Shown here piece by piece: positions 53,855 through 62,253 of a DNA stretch of 64,000 nucleotides. Source of the DNA: Verrucomicrobiota bacterium (GTDB taxonomy: Bacteria > Verrucomicrobiota > Verrucomicrobiia > Verrucomicrobiales > DEV007). The stretch covers positions 27,182 through 91,181 of the forward strand of contig JAHDID010000006.1 in assembly GCA_020630975.1 (NCBI GenBank). Direction: 5' to 3'. Within the stretch, counting starts at the first letter, position 1. Each line of letters begins with the position of its first letter. Under the pieces are notes generated by a model. That model saw nothing but the letters and a program-made list of their open reading frames with translations. It was not told where the DNA came from and did not search any database. A program made the position numbers and the translations under genes.

Positions 53855-55027
53855 TTATTTACGACTTACTCTAATAAAGAGGAAGAGTCCTAAACTTATG
53901 AATATAATATTCGGCAGCCAGACCAGTATGTGGGGATAAAGCTCCGGACTTTCGCGCTGGATGAGGGCGAAATTCAGCAACGCAAAGTAGATCGCCCCGA
54001 TCCCCAGAGCCATGCCAAAACCGGCGGTCGTTTCCTTTCGCTGAGCCGTGATACCCAGCGGCACACCTATCAGGGCGAAGGTGATGCATGACATCGAGAA
54101 AGCCAGACGCATGCTGAGCTCCGTCTCCAGCGAAGTTTTCACCTTGGGCTTTAGAGCGATACGATCGTCGGTGAGCACCTCATCCTGCAAGACCAGCTTA
54201 CTCCCCTTTGGCCCATGCATCACCAGATGGAGCAGATCGAAAAACGCTAAGTTCTCTGGCTGCAATCGCTTTTCCTGCCGACTCAGGTGAGCGAATGAGA
54301 TACCCATCGGCAGCCGATCGACAAACGCAGGTGCCGAATCTTGGGTAAACGCGCCGGCCTGATTACCTCGCTTGGTGAGCAGGTTCGCTGCCTCCATATC
54401 CACGACCAGCTCATTCTTTTCGGGATCAAAGGTGAAGTCGGCGTGCTTGGCCAAAGCGATAGCTACCGGCTCGGCCCCTTTGGAATGGACAATCTGAAAG
54501 TCATCGAGCTGGCCATCGCGCTTCTTGGCGTAGATCAGATAGCCCGGGACATCGCTCATCACCTTTTCGTCCTGGATGAGCATGAGCGGACTCTCCTTGG
54601 CTCGATTGATCAGTGTGCCCTTCATCCCCTCTCCCTCCGTCTTTGCCCAGGGCATGAGCGAGAGATTGATCCAGGCGCAAATCGCCGTAAAAAACAAGGT
54701 GATGCCCCATACCGGCATACTGATCCGAGCCATGCTCTGGCCAGCCATGCGCATCGACACCAGCTCGCTATCGGCGGAGAGTTTGCCAAAAGTCAGCAAG
54801 ATGGCCGTGAGAAATGAGAATGGTATCGCGATGCCCAGCGTCATCGGGATGACCAGCCCGACGAACTTCAGGACAAACTTGAGATCCAGCTCCGGGCGAT
54901 CCGCCAGCTCGGTGAGGATGTCTTTAAACAGGTTCCCCAAGATCAGGATGATCAGTAGGATGCAGATAGCGAAGATCGCCGCCGTCATGATCTGGCGTGC
55001 GACATAGCGATCTAGTATGCGAGTCAT
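53855..55027 (-). CDS. LptF/LptG family lipopolysaccharide-export permease
   Basis: A 390-aa YjgP/YjgQ-family protein. It has the usual layout: membrane helices near 12-35, 50-80 and 100-120, a large periplasmic beta-jellyroll region (about 125-270) and three C-terminal helices (MRLAFSMSCITFALIGVPLGI, then GFGMALGIGAIYFALLNFAL). The N-terminus RILDRYVARQIM is typical. LptF and LptG pair with LptB to pull lipopolysaccharide from the inner membrane; only one of the two is here. It points to an LPS-bearing outer membrane, in keeping with the O-antigen genes. It is divergent from tlyA. Confidence 0.9.
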   Translation of the reverse strand: MTRILDRYVARQIMTAAIFAICILLIILILGNLFKDILTELADRPELDLKFVLKFVGLVIPMTLGIAIPFSFLTAILLTFGKLSADSELVSMRMAGQSMARISMPVWGITLFFTAICAWINLSLMPWAKTEGEGMKGTLINRAKESPLMLIQDEKVMSDVPGYLIYAKKRDGQLDDFQIVHSKGAEPVAIALAKHADFTFDPEKNELVVDMEAANLLTKRGNQAGAFTQDSAPAFVDRLPMGISFAHLSRQEKRLQPENLAFFDLLHLVMHGPKGSKLVLQDEVLTDDRIALKPKVKTSLETELSMRLAFSMSCITFALIGVPLGITAQRKETTAGFGMALGIGAIYFALLNFALIQRESPELYPHILVWLPNIIFISLGLFLFIRVSRK

Positions 55028-55126
55028 TGAGTGAGTAGTTAGCTTTGAGATGCGTACCTGGCAAGATTTCGCATTGCAAAAGATGCTAATAGCTAAACGC
55101 TACCCATCGAAAGCTAATAGCGAATA

Positions 55127-55894
55127 ATGGCAAAAACTCGTCTCGACCAGATCATCGTCAGCCGCGGACTGTGTGATTCGCGCGAGCAGGCGCGTCGACT
55201 AGTGCTGGCTGGAGAGGTGATCGTAGAGGGTATGGAGAGCGGCTCTCTCAAGCCCGGGCAGAAAATCTCCGACGATCTGGAGGTATCGGTAAAAGAACGC
55301 CCCCGCTACGTCGGCCGTGGTGGGCTGAAGATGGAGGGGGCGATCGGCCACTTTGGCATCGACCCCACTGGGCTCGTGGCACTGGACGCCGGCGCCTCCA
55401 CCGGCGGCTTCACCGACTGCTTGCTCCAGCATGGCGCTGAGAAAGTCTACGCCTACGATGTCGGCAAGAACCAGCTTGCCTGGAAGCTGCGCAATGATCC
55501 CCGTGTGGTCTCGCGCGAGGGCTTCAATGTCCGTCACATGCAGCCCAGCGATCTACCCGAGATGGTCGATCTCGTGGTGATCGATGTTTCTTTCATCTCA
55601 CTCACCCTCATCCTACCTCCGATTTTTTCCGTCCTGAAGCCAACTGGCTCAGTGATCTGTCTGATCAAACCTCAATTCGAGCTGCGCAAAGACCAAGTCG
55701 GCAAAGGCGGCGTGGTGCGCGATGCCGACCTGCACCAGGAGGCCGTCGAAAAGATCCGCAGCTTCACCACAGACACACTGGAAAAAGACTGGCTAGACCA
55801 TATCGTATCTCCGATCACGGGCGGTGATGGCAATACCGAATACCTCGCATGGCTAAAGCATCCACAAAACCAGAGCACAAGTCCCACATCGTAG
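55127..55894 (+). CDS. tlyA: TlyA-type rRNA 2'-O-methyltransferase
   Basis: A 255-aa protein with an N-terminal S4 RNA-binding domain (RLDQIIVSRGLCDSREQAR, residues 4-60) and an FtsJ-like methyltransferase domain. SAM motif I is ALDAGASTGGFTDCLLQHGA near 84-103. KPQFELRKDQVGKGGVVRD near 183 is a family signature. It methylates ribose in 16S and 23S rRNA in mycobacteria; TlyA proteins were originally called hemolysins. Its end overlaps the NAD kinase start by 46 bases in another frame, so the two are probably coupled. Confidence 0.92.
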   Translation: MAKTRLDQIIVSRGLCDSREQARRLVLAGEVIVEGMESGSLKPGQKISDDLEVSVKERPRYVGRGGLKMEGAIGHFGIDPTGLVALDAGASTGGFTDCLLQHGAEKVYAYDVGKNQLAWKLRNDPRVVSREGFNVRHMQPSDLPEMVDLVVIDVSFISLTLILPPIFSVLKPTGSVICLIKPQFELRKDQVGKGGVVRDADLHQEAVEKIRSFTTDTLEKDWLDHIVSPITGGDGNTEYLAWLKHPQNQSTSPTS

Positions 55895-56745
55895 GCATCG
55901 TAGCGAATCCCCAGAAGCCCTGCCGCCCGCTCCTGAAGCTGCTGTGCAGTCACTTCGACGAGAGTGGGGTCGATTACGTTCTCGAGGGCGATACCGCTCG
56001 GTTTTTGGATGAGACATCAGATAGCAGGCTATCGATCGCCGAAGTCACCGATCGATGCGATGTACTAGTCATCCTCGGTGGCGATGGCACCATCCTCTAC
56101 ACCTTGCGCCAGCTGGGCAGCGCGATCAAACCCCTAGCAGCTATCAATACCGGTACCCTAGGCTTTCTCACCAGCGCCACGGAGGACGAGGCCGAGCACT
56201 TTGCCAGATCGATCGCCGAGCGGACCTATCTGACCACCGACCGGATGATCATCCAGTGTGAGCTGCAGCTGCCCAATGGCACGACCTTCAGCGGTTTTGG
56301 CCTGAATGAGGTGACCCTGAGTCGCAAAAACGACTCCCGCGTGATCCATGTGGAGGCGACCATCAATGGCAACTTCGCCAATCGCTATACGGGAGATGGC
56401 TTGATCATCGCCACGCCTACGGGCTCCACCGCCTACTCGCTGTCTGCTGGTGGCCCGCTAGTGGAGCCCAGTGCCGAGTGTTTCCTACTGACGCCCGTGT
56501 GTCCACATGCACTGGCCAATCGCCCCATGGTGCTGGATGCCGATAGCCAGATCAGTCTGCATGTGCCGATCCAGCGCGATCAATTGTCTCTGATGATCGA
56601 TGGCCAGCTGATCTGTGATATCAATGAGAGTGCTGAAGTGCAGATCCGCCGAGCACCATTCGTATTGCCTCTGATCTCGCTACCAGGGCAGAATTTCTTT
56701 GGTGTGCTGCACCAAAAGCTAGGCTGGACAGGGAGTACGATTTAA
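55849..56745 (+). CDS. nadK: NAD kinase
   Basis: A 298-aa kinase with the GGDGT motif in VLVILGGDGTILYTLRQ near 72-88, the NTGTLGFL motif near 101, GLNEVTLSRK near 172, and the C-terminal TPTGSTAYSLSAGGPLVEP near 206. It phosphorylates NAD to NADP using ATP or polyphosphate. The upstream end of the frame overlaps tlyA; the first ATG is used here, but the family core begins about 15 residues later (IVGIVANPQKP), so a later start is possible. Confidence 0.93.
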   Translation: MAKASTKPEHKSHIVGIVANPQKPCRPLLKLLCSHFDESGVDYVLEGDTARFLDETSDSRLSIAEVTDRCDVLVILGGDGTILYTLRQLGSAIKPLAAINTGTLGFLTSATEDEAEHFARSIAERTYLTTDRMIIQCELQLPNGTTFSGFGLNEVTLSRKNDSRVIHVEATINGNFANRYTGDGLIIATPTGSTAYSLSAGGPLVEPSAECFLLTPVCPHALANRPMVLDADSQISLHVPIQRDQLSLMIDGQLICDINESAEVQIRRAPFVLPLISLPGQNFFGVLHQKLGWTGSTI

Positions 56746-56759
56746 GGGTGTATTTTGCC

Positions 56760-56798
56760 AATTGTACCCTATTGAATCAAAATTGTACCCTATTGAAT
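56760..56798. repeat. Direct repeat, 18 bases twice, spaced three bases
   Basis: Two copies of AATTGTACCCTATTGAAT (56760-56777 and 56781-56798) lie between nadK and the convergent sulfotransferase gene. On the other strand the core AATAGGGTACAAT resembles the repeats found upstream of the DUF4143 ATPase (60607-60658). Confidence 0.75.
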
Positions 56799-56822
56799 TT
56801 CAGGGATTTGGACCTGAAAAAC

Positions 56823-57995
56823 TCACACCACCTCGATCGAGTCAGGCACATCGTAGCCCCACTCCTCTAGGGCGAAGCCCCATTCGCTCTGGATACGCTC
56901 GACTTGAGCTTTGGTGAGCTGGTACTGATTGCGCTTGTAGCCTTTGCGCGCCTCGGCGTAGGCCGAGATCTCGCGGACGGCCTCGTCCTTTTGAGCTAGA
57001 GATAACCTGTCGTAGAAGCTACCGATCTCGGCAGCGGGATCGGCTACGATCTTCTCGTAACTGGTCTCGATCAGGCGATCGCCTACGGTGGCACGCTGCT
57101 CGAGGTAGGCTCGCATCATGCGACCGTATTTATAAAAAACCATCTCCTCGAGATCGATATTGTCGAAATCCTGCCACGCGAAGCAATTGAACAGGCGCGG
57201 GTAGTGATTCAGCATCGACACAAAGACCTCATACGGATTGCGCACGATGTGGATGAATCTCGCCCCCTCAAATAACCGGTCGAGCAACTCGACACGGGCG
57301 GTAGAGGCTGGATTTTTGAGCAACAGCGGCTTGCCCTTGCCGGCGATGGATAGCTTGCGCAGCAGACGCACGTAGGCAGCCTCGAATGTCGCCCGCTCCT
57401 CCTCTGTCACCCCTTCCATGAAGATCGATCGATCGAAGTGGCGGCGCATATCCTGCGGGTAATAAAAGACATTGTAGTAGCAGAGCAGGTTCATATTGCC
57501 TAGGGCCATCTCCTCCTCCTGCGGCTCGTTGATGCCGAGCTCCACTCGATCCATCCCTCGATCCTTTGGGATGGCCGTGGATACCGCAGCTCTGCCGATG
57601 AACCGCGTCGGGTTCAGCAGATTGTGCGGCATAGCGGTCTGCCCGAAATCGATGGTGGCGAACTGTGGCGCCGAGGACATGAGATTGTGCAGGTGCGTGG
57701 TACCGCTGCGCCAGTGACCGATCAAGAAGATCGGCGGATGAGGCAACTCGTGATTGGCGACCTTTTTGTCGAAGAGCGCCTTCTCCATGAGCGTAAAAGG
57801 GTGGCGAGCCATCACTGCCATACGACTCTTTTTGCGCTGGCTATCAGTGCGTTGGGTAAACTCTGGATACTGATCAAGATGTGCCTGAAAAGTATCCTTA
57901 TCGCACCCAGCGAGGGGGTGAAAATGCGGCGGCGTCTCCTGCATCGCCCGCTCTATGGTCCAGCGTCCTGCCATGGGGACCAGTCGCTGAGCCAC
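56823..57995 (-). CDS. PAPS-dependent sulfotransferase family protein
   Basis: A 390-aa protein with the 5'-phosphosulfate loop IFLIGHWRSGTTHLHNL near 86-102 and a 3'-phosphate motif ARFIHIVRNPYEVFVSML near 239-256, both standard for sulfotransferases. It has no signal peptide or membrane helix, so it acts in the cytoplasm on an unknown acceptor. A GTG start at 57995 is used; an ATG seven codons later is an alternative. Sulfated sugars or lipids are plausible in a marine bacterium, but no acceptor is evident and no PAPS-synthesis genes are near. Confidence 0.85.
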   Translation of the reverse strand: MAQRLVPMAGRWTIERAMQETPPHFHPLAGCDKDTFQAHLDQYPEFTQRTDSQRKKSRMAVMARHPFTLMEKALFDKKVANHELPHPPIFLIGHWRSGTTHLHNLMSSAPQFATIDFGQTAMPHNLLNPTRFIGRAAVSTAIPKDRGMDRVELGINEPQEEEMALGNMNLLCYYNVFYYPQDMRRHFDRSIFMEGVTEEERATFEAAYVRLLRKLSIAGKGKPLLLKNPASTARVELLDRLFEGARFIHIVRNPYEVFVSMLNHYPRLFNCFAWQDFDNIDLEEMVFYKYGRMMRAYLEQRATVGDRLIETSYEKIVADPAAEIGSFYDRLSLAQKDEAVREISAYAEARKGYKRNQYQLTKAQVERIQSEWGFALEEWGYDVPDSIEVV

Positions 57996-58061
57996 AATAA
58001 CTTGTCAAAATTTTACCCTGAAATCGTAAAACGTTACCCAAAAATTAATAATCTCTTTAGT

Positions 58062-58090
58062 TTGAAAATAACTCTCACTGTGTTTAACGA
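58062..58090 (+). promoter_or_regulatory. Candidate sigma-70 promoter of the nucleoid protein gene
   Basis: TTGAAA (58062-58067), a 17-base spacer and TAACGA (58085-58090) lie 37 bases before the start codon in an AT-rich gap. Match and spacing are fair, but nothing else supports it. Confidence 0.4.
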
Positions 58091-58126
58091 TCTTTCGAAA
58101 CAAAACATACCTCACAAACAGAACAC

Positions 58127-59185
58127 ATGTCCATTTCGGTAAATTTCGCAGAAGCACAGCTCGCCAGCATGGCACTCGCCCAGGTCGGTAACCCTCAGCG
58201 CCAGGAAGGTCTGCGCACCTCGAAGAATCTGTGCCAGTTCCAGGATGACGAGGCAGAGCTGCTGACTCGTTGCTTTTTGAAGCCGTTCAAGTCGCTCGAC
58301 ATGCATCAGCTCGAGCACCCAGAGGATGTCTCTGAGAATCCTCTCTACCAGGCCGCATCCGACATCTTCGACAAGCCTTCGAATCTAGTCGAGTACAGCG
58401 CCGAGATCGCCAAGCACCTGTACGCCAGCTCGAATCACCCCAACATCAAATCCGGCGATCTGTGTGTGGCTCACCTCATCAATGTCTTCGTCGACGGCGA
58501 GGCCAATGAGGCGATCAGCATCATCAAATCGGAGAGCAAAGTGCCCTTTCTCCAGATCACAGCCAGTGGCGAGGATCTGCAGCTCACCACCCAGCAGGGC
58601 ATCTACCCCGACAAGATCGACAAAGGCTGCCTGATCGTGAATACCCGTCGCGACGAGGGCTATGCTGTGTATCTCTTCGACAAGAGTGGCGACGCTCAGT
58701 TTTGGCGCTGCGAGTTCGTCAGTGCCTCTCCGGTGCAGGACAAAGACTACCTGACTCGCCGCTACTCAGAGATGTGTGTGGCCTTTGCCAACGACACCGA
58801 CGGGCTCGAGGAAGGCATGAAAGAAGAGCGTGTGGATGTGGCGAGAAAAGCCGTATCCTACATGGCCGAAGCCGATACTTTCGACATGCAGGACTTCAAT
58901 CAAGTCGCCCTAGCCAAACCGAAAGTGGCCGAGGACTTCCAGACTTTTAAAGAAAGCTACGAGGCGGAGAAGATAGGTACGCCTCTGCAGGAAAGCTTCG
59001 AGGTATCCAAAAAAGAGGCCAAAAAGGCAGAGCGAAAGATCAACAGCCGACTGCAGCTCGATACCGGAGTGGATCTAAAATTCTCCACGGGCTTCCAGAA
59101 GACCGCTGACCAGTTCATGGAAAAGGGCTTCGATGAGGATAAGCAGATGAAGTACGTGAAGATCTACTACCACACTGAGGGGTAG
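58127..59185 (+). CDS. Nucleoid-associated protein (YejK/NdpA-like)
   Basis: A 352-aa protein of the 37-kDa nucleoid-associated family. The N-terminal part has LLTRCFLKPFKSLDMHQL and the HPNIKSGDLCVAHLINVFVDG strand pattern, with the mid-part PFLQITASGEDLQLTTQQG, KGCLIVNTRRDEGYAVYLFD near 165 and the FWRCEFVSASP stretch that recur in YejK homologues. The C-terminus is charged, with a KKEAKKAERKINSRLQLD stretch. YejK binds the nucleoid in Enterobacteria and has been implicated with topoisomerase. Its last 78 codons and the REP element after it are duplicated at 60770-61046. Confidence 0.82.
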   Translation: MSISVNFAEAQLASMALAQVGNPQRQEGLRTSKNLCQFQDDEAELLTRCFLKPFKSLDMHQLEHPEDVSENPLYQAASDIFDKPSNLVEYSAEIAKHLYASSNHPNIKSGDLCVAHLINVFVDGEANEAISIIKSESKVPFLQITASGEDLQLTTQQGIYPDKIDKGCLIVNTRRDEGYAVYLFDKSGDAQFWRCEFVSASPVQDKDYLTRRYSEMCVAFANDTDGLEEGMKEERVDVARKAVSYMAEADTFDMQDFNQVALAKPKVAEDFQTFKESYEAEKIGTPLQESFEVSKKEAKKAERKINSRLQLDTGVDLKFSTGFQKTADQFMEKGFDEDKQMKYVKIYYHTEG

Positions 59186-59231
59186 TAGATTGGCATTATG
59201 GGGGGCGGAATTCTGGGGAATTCCGCTACCA
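58952..59231 (+). repeat. Left copy of a 280-base direct repeat
   Basis: The 3' end of the nucleoid-protein gene together with the following REP-like element is repeated at 60770-61048 in the same orientation. The first 75 bases differ at several positions; the next roughly 180 appear identical. Confidence 0.9.
59204..59229 (-). repeat. REP-like GTAG palindrome 5
   Basis: Arms GCGGAATTC and GAATTCCGC around TGGG, ending CTAC. It may also end transcription of the nucleoid-protein gene and of the convergent ATPase gene. Confidence 0.75.
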
Positions 59232-59234
59232 ACC

Positions 59235-60590
59235 CTACTTCTGCTGAACAAAATAGTCTAGATAAGCAGTTAGCTGCGTACCTAAGTAATAGGGTAAATT
59301 CATCAGGAAATAAGGCTTTCTTTGATTCGGAGTGGTATGCTCCTCTATGCTGAATTTCCCTGCATAAATCCTAACGGCGTAGGGATGATCACATGTCTCG
59401 ATAAATTGATGCAGAGACTTTAACGTTCCCGTTTTTCCAGACTTTATCTCGATCGGTATCACCTTATCGCCGTGTGGCACGACTAAGTCGACCTCAGCAG
59501 AGGACTGAGCCTTCTCTCTCACCCAAAAGTGGGGTAGCTTATACGCATAGGATTGCAGAGATATGAGTTCCTGTGTGACTAGGTGCGGGATCAATCTGCC
59601 TTTGAACGCTTGGCTCATATCCTCCAGCTTCAAAAGATGCGCTTGGATGCCCAGATCGTGATTCACCAAACCTGTATCGAGAAACTGGAGCCTAGGCCGC
59701 TTCTTTAGATCAGGTAAAACTGGGGGGAGACGATCCGTCGTGGGATAAACCAACTGAATAAGTCGCGCGGCCTGCAAGTGGCGAAATGCTTCTCCCACCT
59801 CTCTAGAGCCATAAGCAGAATTCCCAAAACCGGCGAATTTTATGCGCTGGTCCAGATGCGATGCAGCGGTGACCATTAGATGAGAGATGACCTGAGCTTG
59901 CTTCTTCGTTTCGGCGTATTTCTCTACATCATCTCGATACGCCCCCCAGATCCCTTCATAGATAGGCGGTAGGGCAGAGATAGCCTCGGTCTCTAAATAT
60001 TCGACTGTGACTTCGGGCATCCCACCGATGATCGCATAATCATGAAATTTAGTGAGCAACGCCAGATGCGCCGCTTCGACCGAGGGAACTGTCTCTAGTG
60101 CAGTCAGCAGCCCTTCATGTCCCCTCGCAGCCAAATACTCAGAGAAGTTAAGCGGTGCCATGTAGAGAAACTCAACTCGCCCCACCGGAAAGCTATTTAC
60201 CTGGGACATGGCATGCTCCAAAAGAGAGCCCGCTGCTATGACAGGCAGCTCGGGCACATCCTCATAAAAATATCGCAGTAAGGCGATCGCCGCCGGACTC
60301 TCTTGTATCTCATCGATGAAAAGCAGCGTGTCCTGCTTGGCGTCGTGTGGGATCCCGTGCAAATAAAACAAAGCATCTACAAGCGTCCCTGCACTCGCAT
60401 AATCTTGAAACCACCGTAAATCCTCGGGGCGCTCCAAATTCAAGATGACCTGATACTTATACCGCAGAGCAAAAGACTTCACCAAAGTGGTCTTACCGAC
60501 TTGCCGTGCACCCCTAATGATCAATGGCTTACGTCTTTTGCGTCGCCGCCACGACTCTAACTGCTCTGCTATGTGCCTCTTAAATTCCAT
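59235..60590 (-). CDS. AAA ATPase with DUF4143 domain
   Basis: A 451-aa protein starting at MEFKRHIAEQLESW (ATG 60590); eighteen extra upstream codons come from the promoter-repeat region. The AAA_14 domain has Walker A GARQVGKTT (27-35) and Walker B LLFIDEIQE near 97. The C-terminal DUF4143 part has an AEVDLVVPHGDKVIPIEIKSG motif near 377-397, a PD-(D/E)xK-like pattern. This family is often encoded by lone, apparently mobile genes whose cellular role is unsettled. Here it is bracketed by copies of the ndpA 3' end and preceded by two direct repeats. Confidence 0.87.
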   Translation of the reverse strand: MEFKRHIAEQLESWRRRKRRKPLIIRGARQVGKTTLVKSFALRYKYQVILNLERPEDLRWFQDYASAGTLVDALFYLHGIPHDAKQDTLLFIDEIQESPAAIALLRYFYEDVPELPVIAAGSLLEHAMSQVNSFPVGRVEFLYMAPLNFSEYLAARGHEGLLTALETVPSVEAAHLALLTKFHDYAIIGGMPEVTVEYLETEAISALPPIYEGIWGAYRDDVEKYAETKKQAQVISHLMVTAASHLDQRIKFAGFGNSAYGSREVGEAFRHLQAARLIQLVYPTTDRLPPVLPDLKKRPRLQFLDTGLVNHDLGIQAHLLKLEDMSQAFKGRLIPHLVTQELISLQSYAYKLPHFWVREKAQSSAEVDLVVPHGDKVIPIEIKSGKTGTLKSLHQFIETCDHPYAVRIYAGKFSIEEHTTPNQRKPYFLMNLPYYLGTQLTAYLDYFVQQK

Positions 60591-60606
60591 TGAATAGCGG
60601 ATCGCT

Positions 60607-60658
60607 AACACAGAATAAAGGGTGATCTTAGCCTTTTCAAACACAGAATAAAGGGTGA
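60607..60658 (-). repeat. Direct repeat pair upstream of the DUF4143 ATPase
   Basis: AACACAGAATAAAGGGTGA occurs at 60607-60625 and again at 60640-60658, both in the same orientation, 17 to 68 bases before the ATG at 60590. They look like an operator pair or the ends of an insertion module. The core resembles the repeats at 56760-56798. Confidence 0.8.
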
Positions 60659-60769
60659 CAATCCTTGTTTACTGATCAAAATAAGAGGTGATAATGGATT
60701 TCCTAGAAAGAAAGAAGGGTTGCGCACCCATTTTACGCGCTCTCGGGCGCCGCTCTTTATCACCAAAAA

Positions 60770-61003
60770 GAAAACTATGAGGCGGAAAAGATCGGCACTC
60801 CTCTGCAGGAAAGTTTCTACTTATCCAAGAAAGAGGCCAAAAAGGCAGAGCGAAAGATCAACAGCCGACTGCAGCTCGATACCGGAGTGGATCTAAAATT
60901 CTCCACGGGCTTCCAGAAGACCGCTGACCAGTTCATGGAAAAGGGCTTCGATGAGGATAAGCAGATGAAGTACGTGAAGATCTACTACCACACTGAGGGG
61001 TAG
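60770..61003 (+). pseudogene. Truncated copy of the nucleoid-protein gene 3' end (78 codons)
   Basis: The frame reads ENYEAEKIGTPLQESF and on to YYHTEG then TAG, matching the C-terminus of the 58127-59185 protein. It has no start codon of its own and no 5' part. Early codons are changed (several silent, some replaced such as FEV to FYL); later ones are identical. This suggests a tandem duplication or insertion that was later partly converted. The duplicated region continues through the REP element to 61048. Confidence 0.85.
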
Positions 61004-61020
61004 TAGATTGGCATATGGTG

Positions 61021-61046
61021 GGCGGAATTCTGGGGAATTCCGCTAC
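61021..61046 (-). repeat. REP-like GTAG palindrome 6 (copy of 5)
   Basis: Identical in sequence to the element at 59204-59229; it is part of the ndpA-end duplication rather than an independent insertion. Confidence 0.75.
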
Positions 61047-61081
61047 CTACTTTTGTGAAGTGCTACAGGGAGAATCTTTTT

Positions 61082-61107
61082 GTAGAAGAAGATCCCAGTT
61101 TTCCTCC
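61082..61107 (+). repeat. REP-like palindrome 7 (degenerate, opposite orientation)
   Basis: GTAG at the 5' end on the plus strand followed by AAGAAGATCCCAG and TTTTCCTCC, a decayed form of the consensus. Confidence 0.4.
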
Positions 61108-61134
61108 TCCTACTTATTTCTGGCCGATTCTGCT

Positions 61135-61160
61135 GTCGGAATTTTCAGAAATTCCGCTAC
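61135..61160 (-). repeat. REP-like GTAG palindrome 8
   Basis: Arms CGGAATTT and AAATTCCG around TCAG, ending CTAC. It lies just after the stop of the small hypothetical gene and can fold in its transcript. Confidence 0.65.
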
Positions 61161-61174
61161 CTCAACAACTCCAC

Positions 61175-61609
61175 TCAAGAGGTAGCCTCCTTTGATGAAG
61201 AGGTTTCATCAACTTTCGATTCTATGCTCCAAGAATAGAGGCGAACCCAAAAACCCGTGCGAGAATTATTCGACATGTAGACCGTATAACCTCGACACTG
61301 CCCTCCTAAAGAGAAAGCCCCATTAGAAACACCTCCATAAAGGCAACCTTCATCCATGTAATGGTGCCCAATCCTAGCAAGGAGTTGTCTAAAAACTTTG
61401 GTCTGCGTTTTTTGTATAACAGTCTCAGAAAATGGCTGTGTAGACCGATCCCAGTGCCGCCACTCCACAGAATCCGAATCCAAATATTCTGATTCAGCAA
61501 CAAGAAGAGACAGACGAGATTTGAAGGTGTGGCCTAGAATGAAATCCACGCCCGAGACTACATCACCTGAAGGAGGGCTGCATTCGACAGATGTCAATTG
61601 ACGCTCCAT
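61175..61609 (-). CDS. Hypothetical protein, 144 aa
   Basis: No family is recognised. The protein is soluble-looking with no signal peptide or membrane helix. Its middle has QKTQTKVFRQLLARIGHHYMDEG, then a glycine-rich beta-type stretch (GCLYGGVSNGAFSLGGQCRGYTVYMSNN), with four cysteines in all (positions 10, 89, 105 and a distant one not certain). It ends in a Ser/Glu/Lys-rich tail. It is 11 bases after the cytochrome-like gene's upstream neighbour and may be read with it. Codon use is mixed, with more AT than the flanking genes, so its status is less certain. Confidence 0.55.
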   Translation of the reverse strand: MERQLTSVECSPPSGDVVSGVDFILGHTFKSRLSLLVAESEYLDSDSVEWRHWDRSTQPFSETVIQKTQTKVFRQLLARIGHHYMDEGCLYGGVSNGAFSLGGQCRGYTVYMSNNSRTGFWVRLYSWSIESKVDETSSSKEATS

Positions 61610-61620
61610 TCACTCAGGAT

Positions 61621-62232
61621 CTACTGAGCCCCCATTTTCCGCGCCAGAGCGGCGCTTTCGGGTGCCAGTCGGGCTAGAGGGACGGTGTAGGCCTTGCCAT
61701 CTCGCTTCATCATCAGCCTCACAGACTCGCCCTGCAGGCCCATAAAGCGGGCCTCGATCGCACGGCCATCACTGCTCTCCCAAGTCAGAAAGTCGCGGCT
61801 GGGTCCACCACCAGCGGCAGGTCGGCCACCGGCTTTCTTCACCCATTCCATCTCTTTCTCAGCGGGATTCTCCTTGTCGATGATCGCCCCGGCATCGATC
61901 CACTTGGCGATGATAGCTAGCTCCTCGTCCGGCAGCTTTTCGCCTTTGCGTGGCATGAAATCGCGGCTGCTAGTCGGCAGATGCATCTTTTCGAGAAAGC
62001 TACTCTCCGCAGAATTTCCCGGGCGGATGATGTTAAACTTACCGACCTGGTAGTCGCGCATCTCATCGAGATCCTCGAGATTCAGGCTGCCTTTGGCATT
62101 GCCACCCGCATGGCAGTCCCAACAGTGAGCCTTCATGATGGGTAGGACTTCGGTCTTGTAGTCGATCGCGGAGGCGCTAGCCGAGATGGCTAGGAATAGG
62201 CAGGCGATCACATTGCAGATAGAGAGCTTCAT
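61621..62232 (-). CDS. Exported planctomycete-type cytochrome c protein with SHD1-like domain
   Basis: A 203-aa protein with a signal peptide (MKLSICNVIACLFLAISASASA). Residues 24-115 carry one haem-binding motif CWDCH near 37-41 and the LPTSSRDFMPRKGEKLPDEELAIIAKWIDAGA stretch, in which the methionine of DFMP is the likely axial ligand. This is the PSCyt1 type common in Planctomycetes and Verrucomicrobia. The C-terminal 60 residues (FLTWESSDGRAIEARFMGL, then VRLMMKRDGKAYTVPLARLAPES) look like SHD1, another domain typical of the PVC group. The partner or electron route is unknown; large PSD1-type proteins that usually accompany it are not in the window. Confidence 0.85.
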   Translation of the reverse strand: MKLSICNVIACLFLAISASASAIDYKTEVLPIMKAHCWDCHAGGNAKGSLNLEDLDEMRDYQVGKFNIIRPGNSAESSFLEKMHLPTSSRDFMPRKGEKLPDEELAIIAKWIDAGAIIDKENPAEKEMEWVKKAGGRPAAGGGPSRDFLTWESSDGRAIEARFMGLQGESVRLMMKRDGKAYTVPLARLAPESAALARKMGAQ

Positions 62233-62253
62233 TTCTAGAAACAGGATAACAGA

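Larger units (their letters stand above)
60591..61174. other. Intergenic region, no intact gene
   Basis: It contains the direct repeats at 60607-60658, the ndpA fragment at 60770-61003 and three REP-like copies (61021-61160). The rest, 60659-60769, has no recognised content. Confidence 0.5.
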
